15,053 nt of DNA from an uncultured Paracoccaceae bacterium (GTDB taxonomy: Bacteria; Pseudomonadota; Alphaproteobacteria; Rhodobacterales; Rhodobacteraceae): NCBI GenBank assembly GCA_937927885.1, contig CALEZJ010000341.1, positions 1 through 15,053 of the forward strand. Reading direction: 5' to 3'. Positions within the stretch are counted from its first letter, which is position 1. Each line of letters starts with the position of its first letter. Shown here one piece after another: positions 14,252-15,053 of this stretch. The notes beneath the pieces were generated by a model. The model did no database searches, was not told the origin of the DNA, and was given only the letters and a program-made list of their open reading frames with translations. The translations under genes and the position numbers were made by a program.

Positions 14252-15053
14252 ATGACCCCAGTCACCGCCCTGAACCCGCGCATCCTGCAACCGGGGGACA
14301 TCGATCCCAACTGGCGCTGGGATCGCCACCTGCCCGCCCTCGGCCATACCGCGGTCGACTTCGAACGCCGGGTCGATCACGACCGCCTGCGCCGTTACCG
14401 GCTCAGCCGGGCGCGGCAGGCGCTGCGGCAATCGGGGTGCGGGGCCTTGCTGACCTTCGATGTGAACAACATCCGCTACATCTCGGGCACCAAGATCGGC
14501 GAATGGGAACGCGACAAGATGTGCCGCTTTGCCCTTCTGGCGGCCGACGAGGAACCCTATGTCTGGGATTTCGGATCGGCGGCGGTGCATCACCGCGAGT
14601 ATTGCGACTGGCTGGACCCCGAGCGCATGCGGGCCGGCGTCGTCGGCATGCGCGGCACCATCCCGCCCTCGTTCGGGCTGATGAAACGCTATGCCGAGGA
14701 AATTGCGGGCCTCTTGCGCAAGGCGGGGGTCGCCGACATGCCGGTGGGCGTGGATTATGCCGAAACCGCCATGTTCTTTGCCCTGCAAGAGGCCGGCGTC
14801 AAGGTGGTGGACGGCCAGCAGATCATGCTTTCGGCGCGCGAGATCAAGAACGTCGACGAAATCCACCTGCTGACCCAGGCCGCCAGCATGGTGGACGGCG
14901 TCTATCACATGATCTGGGAAAACCTCAAACCCGGCATCCGTGAAAACGACATCGTCGCCATGGCGAACAAGATGCTCTATGAAATGGGCTCGGACGATGT
15001 CGAGGCGATCAACGCCATCGCCGGCGAGCGCTGCAATCCGCATCCGCACAACT
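14252..15053 (+). CDS. M24-family protein, DddP/Xaa-Pro peptidase-like (3' end outside window)
   Basis: An open frame starts at ATG 14252 (GAAGAG 7 nt upstream) and continues past the window end, giving 267 residues of a protein usually 400-450 long. Residues about 45-195 are a creatinase-type N-terminal domain with TFDVNNIRYISGT (68-80), VWDFGSA (104-110) and HHREY. From about residue 195 the M24 domain begins (SAREIKNVDEIHLL, 194-207). These motifs resemble DddP, the M24 DMSP lyase of marine Rhodobacterales, and its Xaa-Pro dipeptidase relatives. The metal-ligand region lies beyond the end, so activity cannot be judged. It follows the ABC importer genes on the same strand after a 142-bp gap with a hairpin and is probably co-transcribed. 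The family is clear; a DMSP lyase assignment is not supported on present evidence. Confidence 0.85.
   Translation, partial: MTPVTALNPRILQPGDIDPNWRWDRHLPALGHTAVDFERRVDHDRLRRYRLSRARQALRQSGCGALLTFDVNNIRYISGTKIGEWERDKMCRFALLAADEEPYVWDFGSAAVHHREYCDWLDPERMRAGVVGMRGTIPPSFGLMKRYAEEIAGLLRKAGVADMPVGVDYAETAMFFALQEAGVKVVDGQQIMLSAREIKNVDEIHLLTQAASMVDGVYHMIWENLKPGIRENDIVAMANKMLYEMGSDDVEAINAIAGERCNPHPHN

Noticed and set aside
12538..14310. 590-codon reverse open frame opposite the permease and binding-protein genes
   Set aside because: It spans two clear forward genes and their intergenic gap, has no recognisable motifs and an Arg/His/Gly/Asp-rich composition typical of antisense frames.
14252..15053. Calling the final gene a DMSP lyase (DddP)
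   Set aside because: Only the N-terminal domain motifs are visible and they are shared with Xaa-Pro peptidase relatives; the catalytic part is outside the window and the neighbours do not suggest DMSP use.
1..15053. Mobile elements, CRISPR arrays, tRNA or rRNA genes
   Set aside because: No transposase or integrase motifs, no regularly spaced repeats, no terminal inverted repeats and no tRNA-like cloverleaf were noticed; composition is even along the window.

Overview
The window is GC-rich throughout and its third codon positions are strongly G/C-biased. Together with the protein styles seen here (a Tat-exported SsuA/NMT1-type binding protein, FCD-type GntR and LacI regulators, a DddP-like M24 protein), this suggests an alphaproteobacterium, most likely of the Rhodobacterales. 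That placement is an inference; there is no rRNA or other taxonomic marker. No tRNA, rRNA, CRISPR array, insertion sequence or phage gene was seen. The region reads as an accessory catabolic island with a uniform composition.

Layout. (1) 1-762 is the 3' part of a forward FAD-dependent aromatic hydroxylase of MhpA type. It converges, with 4 bp between stops, on a reverse GntR/FCD regulator (767-1447). (2) Upstream of that regulator on the reverse strand are a GTP-type phosphoenolpyruvate carboxykinase (1723-3492) and a LacI-family regulator (3622-4656). (3) Divergent from lacI is a forward beta-hydroxyacid dehydrogenase gene (4915-5877) ending in a strong hairpin terminator. (4) A reverse operon runs from 10942 down to 5954: creatinase/M24-like protein, amidohydrolase 1, amidohydrolase 2, alpha/beta hydrolase, the last three joined by 4-nt overlaps. 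(5) Divergent from it is a forward ABC importer operon (ATPase, permease, Tat-exported binding protein), followed by a second, DddP-like M24 gene cut by the window end.

How they may work together. Four LacI-type operators matching GCAANCGNTTGC, or one step from it, lie upstream of lacI, the dehydrogenase gene, the creatinase-like operon and the ABC operon. In the last three they sit at the same distance (32-35 bp) downstream of a -35-like box, over the expected transcription start. I infer a local regulon in which the LacI protein controls uptake of an unknown small molecule and its breakdown by hydrolases and a dehydrogenase, perhaps with PEPCK feeding the carbon into gluconeogenesis. The substrate cannot be read from the sequence; the enzyme families suggest an amide, N-heterocyclic or related nitrogenous compound.

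The most unusual aspect is that several of the enzymes keep their family fold motifs but have altered catalytic residues. The alpha/beta hydrolase has alanine at the serine nucleophile position. Amidohydrolase 1 lacks the expected metal histidines and has Glu for the catalytic Asp, while its neighbouring paralogue is nearly intact. The M24 protein keeps only one of five metal ligands.
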